A stretch of 35,226 nt of DNA. It comes from Christensenella sp. UBA7703 (GTDB taxonomy: Bacteria > Bacillota > Clostridia > Christensenellales > CAG-138). This document shows, one piece after another, positions 1 through 7,587 of this stretch. Location of the stretch: the NCBI GenBank assembly GCA_002482505.1, contig DLGD01000022.1:1-35226 (forward strand). Reading direction: 5' to 3'. A program made the translations under genes and the position numbers. How positions within the stretch are numbered: position 1 is the first letter of the stretch; each line of letters starts with the position of its first letter. The notes beneath the pieces were generated by a model. The model ran no database searches. It was not told where the DNA came from and worked only from the letters and a program-made list of their open reading frames with translations.

Positions 1-92
1 TCTAACTTTAGGGGTGCAGTTCAGTGAGAGCGGCGCTTTTTCTGTAGAAAACAGGTAGTGCGTTACAAATAGATTGGAATCCTAGACGCACG

Positions 93-782
93 TTATCCGT
101 TCGTCGCGCTTCCGTCGCCGGTGATGGGGATCACATCGCCAAGATAGGTTGGCAGCGGCTGGAAGATGGAGTAGAAGAAGTCTTTGCAACGGGCGAGAGT
201 TTCGCGCACGCTAAAGAGCAGATACGGGTTATAGACCCGTCGGTCGCAGGACACACCATATGCATTTAACCCAAGGCGCTCGGCTATATACAGCGCGCGA
301 TACAGATGATACTGCTGCGATACGATCACAATGGTCTTGATCTGGAAGATATCCCGCGCGCGATAGAGGCTTTCATAGGTGGAAAACCCCGCGTGATCCA
401 TAAAGACCACCTCCGAAGGCACACCTTGCCCCACAACATAATCCTTCATAGCGTTGACTTCGTCATAGTCGTCCTGCCCGTGATCCCCGCTCATCAGCAA
501 ACGATCGGAAGCACCGGCTTCATAGAGGTCAACACCTTTTTGCAGGCGGTCTTTCAAGATTGCGCTCGGCTGCCCGTCGTCCCAGACGCGCGCGCCCAGC
601 ACGAGGATCGCGTCCGCATCAAGCTTTGCCGCTTCCTCCGGTGTGAGGATGCGGTTTTCTGTCGAAGCCATCACATAATAGCTCGTTGCAAGCGGCAACA
701 GCACCGCAAGAAGAATCAGCACGGCAAGCGTTCGCAGCACGCGCTTCTTTTTTGATGGGTTATTCTTGTTTTCTGCATTCAT
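93..782 (-). CDS. SanA/YdcF-like DUF218 membrane protein
   Basis: A 229-residue protein with a Lys/Arg-rich N-terminus (residues 10-17), one membrane segment at about residues 18-38, then a DUF218 domain outside the membrane. The family hallmark is visible at residues 57-73 (DAILVLGARVWDDGQPS), followed by the LMSGD stretch near residue 96 and the VSQQYHLYRA block near residue 154. DUF218 proteins include E. coli SanA and YdcF, linked to envelope barrier function; the biochemical reaction is not settled. Size and layout match the family. The gene stands alone and is divergent from the radical SAM gene. No clear Shine-Dalgarno sequence precedes the ATG, so the start is less certain than the family call. 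Confidence 0.88.
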   Translation of the reverse strand: MNAENKNNPSKKKRVLRTLAVLILLAVLLPLATSYYVMASTENRILTPEEAAKLDADAILVLGARVWDDGQPSAILKDRLQKGVDLYEAGASDRLLMSGDHGQDDYDEVNAMKDYVVGQGVPSEVVFMDHAGFSTYESLYRARDIFQIKTIVIVSQQYHLYRALYIAERLGLNAYGVSCDRRVYNPYLLFSVRETLARCKDFFYSIFQPLPTYLGDVIPITGDGSATNG

Positions 783-950
783 GCGGTTATGATACTGTAT
801 TGTTGTGGAATAAATGCGAAATTGCGGCTAACGGAGTGTTACTAGAGTTTACTTTTTTGTTAACGAAGCAGGTTTTAATGGGGTTTATCGGGTTGCAACC
901 ATCTAGTTCTTTCGATTGAAAACCCTGACGTTTATTTGTCAGGTTCTGTT

Positions 951-959
951 TGCTATACT
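951..959 (+). promoter_or_regulatory. Extended -10 promoter of the radical SAM gene
   Basis: TGC followed directly by TATACT (954-959) makes an extended -10 element about 33 bases before the ATG at 993. There is no good -35 box. A small inverted repeat CCTGAC/GTCAGG (924-929 and 938-943) sits just upstream where a -35 would lie and could be an operator; that role is inference. Confidence 0.5.
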
Positions 960-992
960 ATAGAAAACCGCGGAAGGAGAGGAAGAAACAAC

Positions 993-1859
993 ATGCACTA
1001 TGCCGACTATAAGACCATCCTCTCGCCGCAAAACGGAATGAACCTTTACCGAGGCTGTACGCATGGCTGCATCTATTGCGACAGCCGGAGCAAATGTTAT
1101 CAGTTTGACCATGATTTTGAGGACATCGAGGTCAAGCGCGACGCGGTCAAGATTTTAGAGCAGCAACTGCGCAAAAAGCGGCGGCCGTGTATGATCGGCA
1201 CGGGGTCGATGTGCGATCCCTACATCCCGCTCGAAACGGAGCTGCAGGTTACGCGGCAGAGCATCGAGGTCATCGAGCGTTATGGGTTCGGGCTCGCAAT
1301 TTTAACCAAGTCCGCAAGGCTCCTGCGCGACCTCGACCTACTTAAGCGAATCAACGAGCGGACGAAATGCGTCGTGCAAACCACGCTGACCACCTATGAC
1401 GAGGCGCTGTGTAAAAAAATCGAGCCGAACGTTTCCTCCACGCGCGAGCGCTTTGAGATGCTGCTGCGCCTCAAGGAGGAAGGTATTCCGACGGTTGTTT
1501 GGCTGTGTCCGATCCTGCCGTTTATCAACGACACGGAGGAGAACCTGCTTGGCCTGCTTGACTACTGCGTGCGCGCCGGAGTCAAGGGCATCCTCAACTT
1601 CGGCTTTGGTGTAACGCTTCGCGAGGGAGACCGCGAATATTTCTATGCCGCACTGGAGCGCGACTTTCCCGGGGTCAAACAGCAATACATCCGCACCTTT
1701 GGCAACGCCTATAGTTGTGAAAGCCCGAACAACGCCGCGCTGATGGCGGTCTTTCGCCGCGAATGCAAGAAGAACGGCATCCTTTTTCAGACCGATGACG
1801 TGTTTCGCTATCTTTGGACCTTTGAATCTAGGCAACAGCAGATTTCACTCTTTGAATAG
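993..1859 (+). CDS. SplB-like radical SAM protein (COG1533 type)
   Basis: A 288-residue radical SAM protein. The CxxxCxxC cluster motif is at Cys22, Cys26 and Cys29 (GCTHGCIYCD) and would bind a 4Fe-4S cluster that cleaves S-adenosylmethionine. Further blocks typical of the SplB-like group are GTGSMCDPY, YGFGLAILTKS and the TTLTTYDE stretch. Spore photoproduct lyase is the named member, but this short, widely distributed clostridial subgroup has no proven substrate, so I do not call it SplB itself. The ATG at 993 was chosen because GGAAGGAGAGG lies just upstream; an in-frame ATG at 936 would overlap the promoter. Single-gene unit, convergent with the HtrA gene. Confidence 0.85.
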   Translation: MHYADYKTILSPQNGMNLYRGCTHGCIYCDSRSKCYQFDHDFEDIEVKRDAVKILEQQLRKKRRPCMIGTGSMCDPYIPLETELQVTRQSIEVIERYGFGLAILTKSARLLRDLDLLKRINERTKCVVQTTLTTYDEALCKKIEPNVSSTRERFEMLLRLKEEGIPTVVWLCPILPFINDTEENLLGLLDYCVRAGVKGILNFGFGVTLREGDREYFYAALERDFPGVKQQYIRTFGNAYSCESPNNAALMAVFRRECKKNGILFQTDDVFRYLWTFESRQQQISLFE

Positions 1860-1891
1860 CGAAACACGCAAAAAAGACACTGTCAACCAAA

Positions 1892-1934
1892 AGAGATCCC
1901 GCGGGGCGCGTATCCGGCGCTCTGCGGGATCTCT
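1892..1934. terminator. Hairpin between convergent genes
   Basis: Perfect 11-bp inverted repeat AGAGATCCCGC (1892-1902) and GCGGGATCTCT (1924-1934) just after the radical SAM gene and in front of the end of the HtrA gene. The T-run is poor (CGTTGTT), so termination strength is uncertain. A run of nine G at 1962-1970 follows; nothing else is seen up to 2098. Confidence 0.6.
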
Positions 1935-2098
1935 CGTTGTTCCCCCGCGTGCAAATCGTCCGGGGGGGGGTGGGCGAAATGCACGCTGCGTTTTCCGGGG
2001 GTTATCGCGGGGAGGGGGCCTCGCGATGCTATGTCATCGCCTGAATCGTATCATCGGGCGAGAGGACCGACATTTCTCCGGTTGGGAGCGGTGGAGCG

Positions 2099-3406
2099 TT
2101 ACTGTTCGGCGGGTTTGTATTCACCAAAGGTGACGGAGACGGTCTGCTCCTTGCCGTCTCGCTGAATGGTCAGCGTCGCGGTGTCGCCCGCGTTAAACCC
2201 GCTGATCACGCTGGCAAGCGTGGTGTTGGAATCGATCGTGGTGTCGTTCACCTTCAGGATCAGATCGTTTGCTTTCAGCCCAGCTTGCTCCGCCGCGCTG
2301 CCGGAGACGATCTGCGCAATCTGCACGCAACTGGTGCCGCTGCCAAAGAAGTTGCCAAAGAAACCGTTGCTTCCGCTGTTTGTGTCGGAAGAGAGCGTGA
2401 CGTTCTGCGTGTATACGCCGAGGTATGCTCTGCCGAGCACGTAGCCGTGGTCGATCAGGTTTGTGATGATGGTCTTGACGCTGCTGACCGGAATCGCAAA
2501 CCCGAGTCCTTCGGAGTTGCTGCTGCTGGCTTTTGCGTTGACGATACCAACCAGAGAACCGCTGGCGTTGAAGAGCCCGCCGCCGGAGTTACCCGGGCTG
2601 ATGGCGGCATCGGTCTGAATCAGCGACATGGAAGTGTTTTCCACCGTGACCTCGCGGCTGAGTGCGCTGATGATGCCGCTGGTTGCGGTGCCGCGCAGTT
2701 CGCCGAGCGGGTTGCCGATGGCGATGACGTCTTCACCGACCGTGAGCATGTCCGAATCTCCCAGCGTTGCGGAGGTAAGATTCGTTGCGTCAATCTTGAG
2801 CACCGCAAGGTCGCTGCGCGAATCGGAACCGATCAGCTTTGCTTCGTGCTCCGTGTCGTCGTTGAGGATGACCTTGATGGTCTCAGCGCCGTCGACAACA
2901 TGCTTGCAGGTGACGATGTATCCATCGCTGGTGAGGATGATGCCGCTGCCGCTGCCCGCCTGCACCTGCTGGCTTTGGCTGCTGTTGCTCCCGCTGTCAT
3001 TTCCGTTGGCAAAGGGGAAGCTGAAGTTTCCGCTCGCGGTATAGTAGGTGTCGATACCGACGACGGAGGGGGCGGTGAGCTCGATGATCTGCGCTTTGTT
3101 AAACGTGTTGGCAAAACCGCTTGTTGAGGCGGTGGTCAGCCCCGCACTGTCGCTGGGGTTTGCTTCGCTGAGTGCGTTTTGAACGTTTTGCGCCTGCTGG
3201 GTGCTGAGCGCGGTGAGTTGCTGTGCTACGTATTGTCTCGTATAGAGGCCGCCAAGCAGCCCGCCGAGCAGGACCGCGACCAGCATAAACACGATCAGCG
3301 TGGAATAGCGCACGCCGCGTCTTTCGCTGCGGTGTGGCGCGCGTGCGCCGCCGTCCTGCGGGGGTTGAGAAGAATACCGTTCATACCAATCGTTGTTTTG
3401 ATCCAT
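2099..3406 (-). CDS. HtrA/DegP-type membrane-anchored serine protease
   Basis: A 435-residue S1C-family protease that degrades or processes misfolded exported proteins. Residues 1-33 are a polar cytoplasmic tail, 34-55 a membrane anchor, about 105-310 the trypsin-like domain and about 330-425 a PDZ domain. The catalytic triad is complete: His169 (CKHVVDGAE), Asp199 (SDLAVLKID) and Ser274 (SPGNSGGGLF). A Ser/Gly/Asn/Gln-rich loop lies before the domain core at about residues 136-152. Length and architecture match Bacillota HtrA/HtrB/YyxA proteins. AAAGGAG lies before the ATG. The gene is alone, with its own promoter. Confidence 0.95.
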   Translation of the reverse strand: MDQNNDWYERYSSQPPQDGGARAPHRSERRGVRYSTLIVFMLVAVLLGGLLGGLYTRQYVAQQLTALSTQQAQNVQNALSEANPSDSAGLTTASTSGFANTFNKAQIIELTAPSVVGIDTYYTASGNFSFPFANGNDSGSNSSQSQQVQAGSGSGIILTSDGYIVTCKHVVDGAETIKVILNDDTEHEAKLIGSDSRSDLAVLKIDATNLTSATLGDSDMLTVGEDVIAIGNPLGELRGTATSGIISALSREVTVENTSMSLIQTDAAISPGNSGGGLFNASGSLVGIVNAKASSSNSEGLGFAIPVSSVKTIITNLIDHGYVLGRAYLGVYTQNVTLSSDTNSGSNGFFGNFFGSGTSCVQIAQIVSGSAAEQAGLKANDLILKVNDTTIDSNTTLASVISGFNAGDTATLTIQRDGKEQTVSVTFGEYKPAEQ

Positions 3407-3509
3407 AAATGGTCGCTCCTTTCGGGTGATGTTGCGAGTAAAGAAAACAGTTCTTTTTCTGCATCAGAGAGTGTAAGAGATTTTCTGCACTTTCTGATAT
3501 TGTGCTATT

Positions 3510-3537
3510 AGTATAAGAAAACAATTTGGATTTTCAA
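3510..3537 (-). promoter_or_regulatory. Sigma-A type promoter of the htrA-like gene
   Basis: On the minus strand TTGAAA (3532-3537) and TATACT (3510-3515) are separated by 16 bases. It lies about 105 bases before the protease start, leaving a leader of roughly 95 bases in which no known RNA element was recognised. Confidence 0.6.
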
Positions 3538-3599
3538 TAGTTCGCATTTGAAGAATTGATGGATTATTTGGGCAGCATTATGGCATATATTTCTTGCGC

Positions 3600-3628
3600 A
3601 AAAAAAGCGGGGTTCTTTTTCCCCCGCC
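3600..3628 (-). terminator. Terminator of the lipoprotein gene
   Basis: On the minus strand GCGGGG, a 9-base loop and CCCCGC (3608-3628) are followed by eight T (the A-run at 3600-3607). It lies 30 bases past the lipoprotein stop codon. Confidence 0.8.
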
Positions 3629-3657
3629 TGTTTTGCGTTTTCTACAAGCGTATTTTC

Positions 3658-4977
3658 TTATTTTAAGTCAAATGAGAAATCCTGCGTGTCGAGAATCGGC
3701 TCAAGTTTCCCACCGTTGACGCGAGAAAGCCGCAAGCCGATGGTCGCGCTCGTTGCTTGAGACAGCGTGCCTTCCGGCGCGCCATCCGGCCAGAGCAGCA
3801 GATAACCGTGCGTGGCCGGGTAGGTGCTTGTGCAATAGGTCATCAGGGGGTATGGCGTTCCGTCAATCGTGATTTCGGGATTGGAAGCGGATGCCGTGAC
3901 GTTGAGCAAAGTGCCGTTGTTCTGCGTTGTGTTTTCAAGATCCAGCAGGATTGCTTCGTGTCCTTCAAACTCAATGATGCCTTTGTTTCGCAAAATGCAA
4001 TACGGGAGCGCGCTCTGGTAGACGATCGGGCTTGTGTCTTGCGTGTTCATCACGGTTTCGCTGACCTTTGGGTCGGTGATGGTTACGACCATAGGGCCGA
4101 CTGTTCTGCCGTCGAACAGCTGGAGCGCGAGGTAAAGCTCGAGTTTGTTCAGCGCGGTGATGCTCTGGCGCGCCATGACCTCCGCCCCGTCCAGCGTGAT
4201 GAGCCTGTATTTTCCCGCGATCAGTGAATAGTTGCGACGGGGAAAGTTGGTATATCCGGCATAGACGGGGAATACATCGACACCCATCCATCTGGAATCC
4301 GGCTTGTGATAGAGTACCACGCGCGTGCTCTGGAGCGCGCCGTCAATCCCTTGCAGATAGACGGTAAAATTGTCGTCCTCATAGATCAGCTGCGTGCCCT
4401 GGGTCGGGTCCCCCAAAGGGCCTGCGTCCGGAACGGCGACAACGAAGCTCTTTTGCTTGAGAAGAGTGTCTGAGCTGAAATCGTCCGTCAAGCTAAGAAG
4501 GAATGTCATCTCCGCAATGTAGGTGAGCTTCAGATCGGCGGCGCTTGGGTCGTCTTGAAAATTCACGATAACAGTGCTTCGGCGGGTTTCACCCGGCGCA
4601 ACGTTTGCGGCGTTTTCCAGCGTGCCGTCCACCTGCCATCTGTTCAGGCAAACGCCGCCGAGCTGCATCGTAACTGCAGAATTGGAAGCGTTCTCGATGG
4701 TGAGGTCGATAGCAGTCATATAGTTTTCGCAAAAGCGGACATCCGCTGCCGTCACCGTGACGTTCTTTGCGGTAAAGAGCGGACTATTCAGTGTGGTTTC
4801 GGTAAAGACAGGCTCCGGCGTTGGCGCGGCGGTCGGCTCGGGCGTTGGTGCCTGGGTTGGCGAGGCGGTGGCCTTCGGGGTGGCGGTGGGTAGCAACGCC
4901 GTTTCGATTACATCGCAGGCCGCACACGAAACAACAAACGCCAACGCAATGGCGGAAATCAACAACCGCTTCATCAT
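3658..4977 (-). CDS. Lipoprotein of unknown function
   Basis: A 439-residue exported protein whose function I do not recognise. It starts with a short Lys/Arg region and a hydrophobic signal ending in a lipobox-like VVSC (Cys18; a second Cys is at 21), so it should be a membrane-attached lipoprotein. A Thr/Pro/Ala-rich linker (about residues 29-55) is followed by a long beta-rich region containing a DLTIENASNSAV block that resembles the immunoglobulin-like segment found in many clostridial lipoproteins. The first of two adjacent ATG codons was chosen because AAAGGAG lies 8 bases before it. The open frame continues upstream to 5604, but that part is antisense to the ECF gene and is not real. 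Confidence 0.75.
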   Translation of the reverse strand: MMKRLLISAIALAFVVSCAACDVIETALLPTATPKATASPTQAPTPEPTAAPTPEPVFTETTLNSPLFTAKNVTVTAADVRFCENYMTAIDLTIENASNSAVTMQLGGVCLNRWQVDGTLENAANVAPGETRRSTVIVNFQDDPSAADLKLTYIAEMTFLLSLTDDFSSDTLLKQKSFVVAVPDAGPLGDPTQGTQLIYEDDNFTVYLQGIDGALQSTRVVLYHKPDSRWMGVDVFPVYAGYTNFPRRNYSLIAGKYRLITLDGAEVMARQSITALNKLELYLALQLFDGRTVGPMVVTITDPKVSETVMNTQDTSPIVYQSALPYCILRNKGIIEFEGHEAILLDLENTTQNNGTLLNVTASASNPEITIDGTPYPLMTYCTSTYPATHGYLLLWPDGAPEGTLSQATSATIGLRLSRVNGGKLEPILDTQDFSFDLK

Positions 4978-5018
4978 ACAAAAGGGCTCCTTTAACATCG
5001 TCAGATCGAACACACTCA

Positions 5019-5046
5019 CCTTACAAATCCGCATTGGAATTGTCAA
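5019..5046 (-). promoter_or_regulatory. Promoter of the lipoprotein gene
   Basis: A perfect -35 box TTGACA (minus strand, 5041-5046) is followed after 17 bases by a weak -10 TAAGGT. The -35 touches the first codon of the ECF S-component ORF on the other strand. Confidence 0.5.
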
Positions 5047-5568
5047 GTGAAACGTTCGGCAGATGCTCTTGCGCGGCTGCTCATGTATGTGAAGGTGCCG
5101 ACAGGCATTCCCGAAACATCCATCCAGACGGCATACGGTCTTGGCGCGTTCTTTGCGGCGCTGTTCGGGCCAATTGCGGGCGGCCTTATCGCGTTCATCG
5201 GCCATGCGCTTTCGGACGCAATTCAATATGGTTCTCCGTGGTGGAGCTGGATCGTTGCCAGTGGCGTATCCATGTTCCTTGTGGGCCTTGTGCACACTAA
5301 GATTCGTGCGGATGAAGGCGAATTTGGCTGGAAGGATGTGCTGCGCTTCAACATCTATCAGATTCTTGCAAACGTCATCGCGTGGATCATCGTAGCTCCG
5401 GTGCTCGATATCGTCATCTATGCGGAACCCGTCAACCTCGTGTTCCTGCAGGGCGCAATTGCCTGCCTCTGGAACTCCATCGCTTGCGGCGTCATCGGCA
5501 CGCTGCTGCTCTTTGCCTATGCAAAGATTCGCCCGAAGAAGGGCAGCCTTGCCAAGGAAGAGGACTAA
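5047..5568 (+). pseudogene. ECF transporter S component, UPF0397 type, apparently 5'-truncated
   Basis: The 173-residue ORF matches the UPF0397 family of membrane S components (annotated in relatives as riboflavin-type ECF substrate-binding subunits). The family signature is clear: PTGIPETSIQTAYG, FGPIAGGLIAFIGHALSDAI and YGSPWWSWIVASG, then two or three further membrane segments. What is missing is the first membrane helix: relatives have about 20-25 hydrophobic residues before the PTGIP-like motif, whereas here the region reads KRSADALARLLMY. The only start is a GTG with no Shine-Dalgarno sequence, and upstream lies the divergent lipoprotein promoter. No ECF ATPase or T subunit is nearby. 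A stable stop and terminator remain at the 3' end. A decayed gene is more likely than a functional one, but a shortened active form cannot be ruled out. Confidence 0.6.
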
Positions 5569-5640
5569 GCAACACATTTGCCACGAAAATTCAGTAAAAT
5601 TCAAAAAGCAATTTTTTGTGGCTCAACCTTCAAAACGGGC

Positions 5641-5676
5641 GCCGTGCGGATTTTTATCCGCATGGCGTTTTGCTTT
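5641..5676 (+). terminator. Terminator after the ECF S-component ORF
   Basis: GCCGTGCGGAT (5641-5651), loop TTTT and ATCCGCATGGC (5656-5666) form an 11-bp stem with one G-U pair, followed by GTTTTGCTTT. It ends the transcription unit of the ECF ORF and separates it from the nucleoside locus. The rest of the 400-base gap up to 5968 holds the BMP promoter region and no gene that I can support. Confidence 0.75.
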
Positions 5677-5851
5677 GCCCGTGTGACAAGAAAGTGGGAT
5701 TTTTGGGGTGAAAATTGTCGCCGCCTATTTCTGTTTTTGCGTGGAAAAACAGTATATTATTTTTGAAGTAACCATTTGTAAAATGCAGGATTCTTGTGAC
5801 AGAATGGCGAAAAAGCAAGTGATTTCGTCACATGAAAGAAATTTGGGTATG

Positions 5852-5880
5852 TTGACTTTTCATTTGATACCATTTAAACT
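5852..5880 (+). promoter_or_regulatory. Promoter of the BMP-family lipoprotein gene
   Basis: TTGACT (5852-5857), a 17-base spacer and TAAACT (5875-5880) match the sigma-A consensus moderately well. The start codon is about 90 bases further on. A short palindrome GTGA-N5-TCAC (5819-5831) lies 20 bases upstream of the -35 and might bind a regulator. No purine riboswitch core was found in the leader. Confidence 0.45.
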
Positions 5881-5968
5881 GACTATGTGGATTTGCGAAT
5901 TCACGTCATCCAATCAGCTGTGTGCATTCGACAAATCTATCAACAAAAAGAAGAGAGGAAAATCAAAA

Positions 5969-7087
5969 ATGAAGAAACTGGTAGCGATCCTGCTGACCTT
6001 GCTGGTGGCGTTTTCGATGTTTGCCTGCAAGACCGCCGGCACCGATGCAGCCGCAAACGCGGGTGACAAAAAGGTTTATAACGTCGTCAGCCTCGTCAAC
6101 GGCAACCTTGGCGACAAATCCTTCTTCGATTCCGCAGAGTCCGGCCTGAAAGCCCTTCAGGATGCCGGGCGCATCACCTATAAGACCATCGAGATGGGTG
6201 GCACGGACGCCGACCAGCCGAAGTGGCTGGAGACGCTGTACGAAGTTGCGGAGTCCGGCGAATATGATCTGATCATCGTCGGCACGTATCAGATGCCCGA
6301 ATATCTCAAGGAAGTTGCAACTGCCTATCCGGATCAGAAATTCCTGATCTATGACGACACCACGCATGTGGGCGAGAACGCAAACGTCGTCAACGTCAGC
6401 TACAAACAGAACGACATGGGTTACCTCATCGGCGTGTTTGCGGCGGCGATGACCTCGGAAACCTCCGTCAAAAACATCAACGCGGACAAGGTCGTCGGCT
6501 TCGTCGGCGGCGTGGACAGCCCCGTCATCAACGACTTCCTCTATGGCTTCCTCGAGGGCGTGAAGGCCACCGATGCGGATGTCAAAGTGGATACCCGTTA
6601 CGTCAACAGCTATGTCGACACCCCGACCGCCAAGGAGATGGGCCTGTCGATGATCAACGACAACAAAGCCGACATCCTCTGGGGTGTTGCAGGTCTTTCC
6701 GGCAACGGCGCTGCGGAAGCGGCTCTGGAATCCGGCAAAGCCTGGTTCATCGGCGTTGACTCCGATCAGGAGCAGACGCTCTCCGCTGAGCTCGCTGCCG
6801 TCACGCTGACCTCCGGTCTCAAGAACGTCGGCAACTCCATCGTCTGGATCTTTGACGAATGGGATGCGGGCCGCACCTACTGGGGCAAGCTTGTCAACCT
6901 CGGCCTCACCGAAGGCGGTGTCGGCATCGTGACCGACAAGAACTTCGCCGCAGTTGCGCCGAAGGCCGTTCAGGACAAGGTTCTGGCAGCGGAAGCCGCA
7001 ATCAAAGACGGCACCATCGTGGTTCCCTCCGCGATTGGCGACGACACCAACGCTGTGATCGCGCTGCGCGACTCCATGCAGCCGTAA
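5969..7087 (+). CDS. BMP-family (PnrA-like) nucleoside-binding lipoprotein
   Basis: A 372-residue solute-binding protein of the basic membrane protein family, the group that includes T. pallidum PnrA and streptococcal and lactococcal nucleoside-binding lipoproteins. It would bind nucleosides outside the cell and deliver them to the ABC transporter encoded next. The signal peptide ends at Cys20 (SMFAC). Family blocks include GDKSFFDSAESGL near residue 46 and the GGVDSPVINDFLYGF hinge region. AGAGAGG precedes the ATG; the longer upstream reading frame has no ribosome site. The gene is separated from the ATPase gene by 500 bases that contain a strong hairpin, which would let the binding protein be made in excess. 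The ligand is inferred from family and from the hydrolase genes downstream. Confidence 0.9.
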   Translation: MKKLVAILLTLLVAFSMFACKTAGTDAAANAGDKKVYNVVSLVNGNLGDKSFFDSAESGLKALQDAGRITYKTIEMGGTDADQPKWLETLYEVAESGEYDLIIVGTYQMPEYLKEVATAYPDQKFLIYDDTTHVGENANVVNVSYKQNDMGYLIGVFAAAMTSETSVKNINADKVVGFVGGVDSPVINDFLYGFLEGVKATDADVKVDTRYVNSYVDTPTAKEMGLSMINDNKADILWGVAGLSGNGAAEAALESGKAWFIGVDSDQEQTLSAELAAVTLTSGLKNVGNSIVWIFDEWDAGRTYWGKLVNLGLTEGGVGIVTDKNFAAVAPKAVQDKVLAAEAAIKDGTIVVPSAIGDDTNAVIALRDSMQP

Positions 7088-7136
7088 CGGACAGCAACAA
7101 CCAAACACACGACACAGTAAGCTGAGCTAACACATC

Positions 7137-7173
7137 ACCGGGGGAGGGCAACAAGCTCTTCCCCGGTTTGTTC
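7137..7173 (+). terminator. Terminator or attenuator after the BMP gene
   Basis: A 13-bp stem (7137-7149 with 7155-7167, two G-U pairs) and loop AACAA are followed by TTGTT. It lies 50 bases past the stop codon. Because the transporter genes follow on the same strand, partial read-through is plausible. Confidence 0.65.
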
Positions 7174-7440
7174 CACCCAATCAGGCTTTTCCGGCGGCAA
7201 CAGGTAGCCGCGGTTTTACCCGGCGCAGTCCGTCAAAAAACTAATTTTTTGACGGGATAACCACCCTTTGCCTGCTGCCCTTTGGGCATCGGACGGCAAA
7301 GCGCGCAGAGAATTCGCCCCTATGGGGCGATCCGTTGCGCCGGCAAAGCCGACACAGCCGGATTTTATGGGTTAAGGGTTACGACCCTTAACAATCCCAG
7401 AGTTTTTTTGCCAGGCTGAGCCTTAGTTTCACCCGGCGTT
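7171..7440. repeat. Hairpin-dense intergenic element
   Basis: No gene is seen here. The stretch carries a chain of inverted repeats: CCGTCAAAAAA/TTTTTTGACGG (7230-7240, 7245-7255, perfect), CTTTGCC/GGCAAAG (7266-7272, 7295-7301) enclosing TGCCC/GGGCA (7276-7288), CGCCCC/GGGGCG (7315-7329), CCGGC/GCCGG (7340-7361) and GTTAAGGGT/ACCCTTAAC (7371-7392), the last followed by seven T. Such density suggests a mobile palindromic element or a structured leader RNA of the ATPase gene. Which one cannot be decided from a single copy. Confidence 0.5.
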
Positions 7441-7587
7441 GTAATGGCGCTTCATTTATATTAAGATAACTATCATACGATTCTTTTATCTAAACAGGTT
7501 CATCGCAATCAACTGCATATACCAATTTTGAATATCTGCCGCGCTGCGGCTGATCATACACATTCCATGTAAAGGGGCATCCACTGT

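Noticed and set aside
1961..1970. Run of nine G
   Set aside because: It lies between convergent genes, outside any coding region or promoter. It could be a sequencing or phase-variation site, but nothing supports a function.
4978..5604. N-terminal extension of the lipoprotein frame
   Set aside because: This part is antisense to the ECF S-component ORF. The signal peptide and AAAGGAG show that the lipoprotein starts at 4977.
5819..5831. GTGA-N5-TCAC palindrome resembling a CRP site
   Set aside because: The half-sites are only 4 bases and the spacing is 5 rather than 6. CRP-family control cannot be supported from this alone, so it is only mentioned with the promoter.
5569..5968. Search for a purine or other nucleoside riboswitch before the BMP gene
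   Set aside because: The conserved purine riboswitch core was not found; only a promoter, a terminator and weak inverted repeats are visible.
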